A stretch of DNA of 64,000 nt from Atherinomorus stipes (Eukaryota; Chordata; Actinopteri; Atheriniformes; Atherinidae): the NCBI GenBank assembly GCA_023101725.1, contig JALJCO010007119.1:310001-374000 (forward strand), given 5' to 3'. The notes under the pieces were generated by a model. The model saw only the letters and a program-made list of their open reading frames with translations. It was not told where the DNA came from and did no database searches. This document shows positions 60,269 through 64,000 of this stretch, piece after piece. Positions within the stretch are counted from its first letter, which is position 1, and each line of letters begins with the position of its first letter. A program made the translations under genes and the position numbers.

Positions 60269-63200
60269 GGGATGGAGGGTGTTATTGCATCCTGCTTTCT
60301 TGACAGGTGTGATGTCCTCTGGGACTAACCTGAATTCCTCACTGGCAGCACAGACTGAGCTTCTTTTATTTTTCCTCTTCTTCCTCAGCAGCCAGACTGG
60401 ACACAAATAACTGATGCAGATTTTGGATGCTCCAATTCTGTGTCTTATTTTAGCGTAGAGCAACCTTACAAACACAAGCAGGAGTTTGTGGACTGTAGGT
60501 TTGCAGCTAAATAGAAAAATATTTTTTTGTGTCATGACATGAAAAGGATAAACCTTTTTTTCTTACTGTTTACTTTTGTTAATTTTAGTATGGTATAATT
60601 ATAATAAATATATGGATATTTTTATTTATTGTCTTTATTAATTAATGATTCATTTAATAAATTGAATAAATCAAAATAATTAAGGATAAAAAAAAATAAC
60701 TAAACAAAACAAACAAACAAAAATCTTTTGCCCGTCTCAAATCTGTAGCTTACTTAATTCCCTTAAGCTTTCCCCCCAGTAACATGTGTTTTATATCACT
60801 GAGTGTGATACAGTAACCTTATCTCATCAGGGGGAAATGCAGCTTCTGTTATAGCCAATATTTGATGTGGCAATCACAAAAACATCAATTAATTCAAATA
60901 TCGCTGCAAGAAATGACACTGAAACATACATCCAGGTGACTCCTGCAAATAAAACAGTGTTAGATCAAAACAAGCTGCAGAATTGCTGATTAAAAAAATA
61001 TTGTTTCATGTCTTCATGCTGTTAGACGTATGAAAACAAATATTATGACACTAATTTCTCTGTATCTGCTCTCAGCAGTGTTGTCAAACAGCACTGATGG
61101 GGGAATTACGTGCACAGTGCAGCACCAAAGTGCTGCGATTCTGCCTACCAACACACCCCAGACCAGGCAACACCATGAAAGCAGACGATTGCGCTCAGTG
61201 ATCACTGATGTGCTTTATCTGGATGAGGTGAAAGCAGTGTTTGTGTTGGCTGGCTGCAGCCCAACCAGCAGTGTTAGGGAGCAGGGAGAGAGAGAGAGAG
61301 AGAGGGAGGATTGCCATCTCTGGTTCTCATCCAGTGCGTCTGTGTTCAGGCAGCCGGTGGAAGAAGAGGCACCCTGCTGCTCGGGGGCCCTCCAAACCCG
61401 AGCCCGTACAGACCAGACCAAAGCTGAGGAGCTCCAAGCTGGCCTCTCCCTGGATTGCCTCAGCAGGTACCTGAGAGTTTACTGGGGGCTGGCAGCGTGT
61501 TATCACGCGTGCCGTGGAGACACCTGCCTCTGATGCCGCCCTGGTGATTGTAATCTACAGGACTCTTTAATATCATGATGATAGGCTGTGCTGCCGCCAC
61601 TGCTGTGGATGACGGAGCACAAGTGTGCCTTGTCTTTTTGTTGGTGCTGTTCATGTTTGTTATGGCTTCTGCGTGCTTACCGCTCCTCCTTGTGGTTTTG
61701 TAACAACTGGGGGTTGTCCCCTATCCAAACACTCCCCCACCGTCCTTGTCTCTGAGGGTAGAGGAAACCAGAAGCATCATCAGGGTCCGATCACACAACC
61801 CCAGCTTAGCACTGTCAGGCCACATCATTAAGTTTCAGCTGCCACTTCCTGTCTCAGCAGCAATCAAATCTGAGTTAAAATGCAAAATGCAAACGTCACC
61901 TAACAGAGCGCTTTAATGTTATTTTTATATCATGCCCATCATATTTCTTTGCATCTCTACTTTCATCTTTTTCATATGTATGTACAGCAGAAAGCAAAAT
62001 ATCATAGAAACTATTATAAAATATTGTCTATACACATGGTGGAAAAATTAGCTTTAATTGTGTTTTGGTTTCAAAGGTTTCTTGGGTTGTGATATTTATT
62101 AATATTTAAGATCTTATTTGTTAAATCGCAGTCAAAACACTATTTATATCTAGGGAATAGTTCTTCAGTGAAGATAGGGTGCTGATAAATATCCGTAATA
62201 ATCTCATAATTCCTCTAAATCCCCTGCACGTTTAGTATGTTAAACGTCTATATAACACAAATAGTATCCATTCAGTTTAATTAACATATGTTTAGTCTGC
62301 ACCAGTACATTCACAGCCAACTTTATACTGCAACATGTATATGTCTGCACATTTTCATATGACAATATTGTTCTTTTTGTCTCAGGCTTCAGAAATAAGA
62401 ACAAAACCACATGTGTGAACTAAATTCTGCCTGAACTCTCAAAGACAGACTGAGCAAATGCAGCATTTCTATACGAACACCCTTCATCTCAAGCATCGCC
62501 AGAGTACTGCACAAATCTTCTGCGCTCCTAAACAGTTAATTACCCATCATGCATCCATAGTGCCAACCCCAGCCACTAAAAGGTCCCTCAATGCTTGATT
62601 AACATATTACTGCTGGACATTTTCTCCTTTCTTTTATGGTAACTGATTTATTCCTCCGGTGATGTTTGTTCCCTAAGTGAAACTTAACATTTAACTTCAG
62701 TTGCATTTACTCAAGTGCAAATCCCCTCTATTGTTGGGAGTCATGTTTTACATTTGTGGCATTTATCGCCAGTGCACCTCACATAAATCCTATCAGCATG
62801 ATAATACTGTAGTTAGCTGTAATTACATCTATACTAATGGTCCGCGTCATTATTTTGGACTAGAGGACGGAGAAACAGAATTACCTGATTATGAAAAGCA
62901 TGTTTCATGCTGTACATGATTTGTTAGAATAAAAACAAATCACACAACAAACATGCGCTTGGGTTTGTGTGTAAATGTCAGCACTCTTCAATTGTGTGTG
63001 CACTGCTGTCATTAAATTCACCATGTCACTATTCTCTAAGCAGAACATTTCTCAGTGCTTTTTAAATGACTCACTGGCTGCAGTGAGGTTTGCGTTGCAT
63101 ACATCAAAACATGCCAAATGACAAGGAAAGAGTTGCTTTCCTGAAAAGTGAAATCATTACCTGAGTACAATGTATTTTAATGATGATTTTCCGTCTTATT

Positions 63201-63719
63201 GATCTTGCAGAAAGTAGCTTCTCTGCTCCTTTGCACCTTAGTGCTTTATTCATTAGGCACAACAGGACAATTTATTTGAAAGAAAATCTGTGGTAGCAGC
63301 ATATTTATTCACAAGTCCTTCAGAAATGGATTTAAGCAGCGAAATGCTCAGAGTGTGATGACAAAACCCTTTAGGGGTTTTATAATCATGTCTTTTTCAC
63401 ATAAGAACCTGCGGTCAGTGAAGTGAATGCATAGAAAAATGCAGCACATCTGCTTATGTAAAGCAGCATAATCTGAGGTCATTTTCACAGAGCATGTCCA
63501 CACTTCAGTGAAAAGACTGAAAATATGGGTTTTCCTGCATTTATTTTTCTTTTATGCAATCAGTGTCAGAAATCATAATTAAGACATGGACAGTAGTGTG
63601 AATGCAGTCTGATTGGCCTTTGACTGCACTCATTTAGGATCAATACTGGTTCCTGCACTTCATTAATCTTAAAGTTTGTGAGTCAACAATCAAAACAGAT
63701 CAAATCTCAGGATGCAATG

Positions 63720-64000
63720 TCTAATTTTTTCCATAAAAAAGGCCTAGCAGTTGGATCGGGGCTTTGCGTGAGGACGGTCCGGACATGTGTGATTAATGAA
63801 GGCCCGCTGCTTTTCATATCAATGCAAGCAGGAATTGAGTGTCTCCAGAACTCATCCACACGGCATCGTGGGAACCCTATCGGGCCGGCTACGTGAGCTG
63901 TCTCCCGTCGCCTCCAAAACAAACAGCCAAGCGTTTTTCAGAAATGGACGCGATAGTCATTAATCAAGGTCCCAGGCAGGTCCTGAACTCTCTAAACATG
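63720..64000. promoter_or_regulatory. candidate conserved element at right edge
   Basis: Non-repetitive block with clustered CpGs (cggtccggacatg; atcgggccggctacgtgag; ggacgcgatag) and homeodomain-type TCATTAATCAA near its end. It stands out from AT-rich flanks. The regulatory role is inferred and it may continue beyond the window. Confidence 0.25.

Larger units (their letters stand above)
60211..64000. other. intergenic sequence upstream of tcf7l2
   Basis: No gene recognised. It contains an 18-bp direct repeat (60215-60232 and 60251-60268), AT-rich DNA (60540-60720), a GA run (about 61288-61304) and a CpG-retaining block at the right edge. A 167-codon ATG frame (61030-61533, plus strand) is the longest here but is probably chance: it reads through the GA run and resembles no family. 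In mammals VTI1A lies upstream; no VTI1A exon was seen. Confidence 0.6.

Noticed and set aside
61030..61533. 167-codon ATG frame with a signal-peptide-like start and Cys-rich end
   Set aside because: It reads through a GA microsatellite, resembles no known family, and one ATG frame of this length is expected by chance in 64 kb on six frames. No splice or promoter context supports it.
60211..64000. VTI1A 3' end expected upstream from mammalian synteny
   Set aside because: No translation resembling a SNARE protein was recognised; the neighbour is probably beyond the window.

Overview
The window is a piece of a vertebrate genome, most likely a ray-finned (teleost) fish. It has no bacterial-style gene packing, only four short exons with GT-AG introns in 64 kb, many CA, CT, GA and GGAT microsatellites and homopolymers, and several short hAT-type DNA transposon remnants of a kind common in fish. 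The fish assignment is an inference from repeat style and exon substitutions. No virus, CRISPR array, tRNA or rRNA was recognised.

The only protein-coding gene I can support is the 5' part of tcf7l2 (TCF7L2/TCF4), the HMG-box effector of Wnt/beta-catenin signalling, on the minus strand. The start codon is at 59311. Exon 1 (59123-59311) encodes the beta-catenin-binding domain. Exon 2 (58893-58959) and exon 3 (58582-58706) follow across introns of 163 and 186 bp. Exon 4 (29275-29376) lies 29.2 kb further on. The exons join in frame to 161 codons. The central region, HMG box and C-clamp exons are not in the window and must lie beyond position 1, so intron 4 is at least 29.3 kb.

Layout: 1-29274 is intron 4 (partial), with a CpG-preserving block at about 4985-6400, smaller CpG patches, hairpins and palindromes, one hAT MITE (21676-22174) and an hAT-like end near 26783. 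29377-58581 is intron 3, with two hAT elements flanked by target-site duplications (38445-39088 and 45795-46053), a perfect 26-bp palindrome (35695-35720) and several non-repetitive, CpG-retaining blocks that are candidates for conserved enhancers. 59312 to about 60200 is the 5' leader and proximal promoter, with no upstream ATG for 400 bp, a GA/CT tract and TCF/LEF-type sites. About 60200-64000 is intergenic sequence with no recognised gene.

In mammals, introns 3 and 4 of TCF7L2 are large, regulatory, and flank the exon-4 region linked to type 2 diabetes risk. The same arrangement here makes the non-coding sequence the interesting part. No new multi-gene system was found. The best leads are cis-regulatory: two copies of a TCF-plus-GC-helper 12-mer (one near the promoter, one in intron 4) and the CpG-rich block in intron 4.
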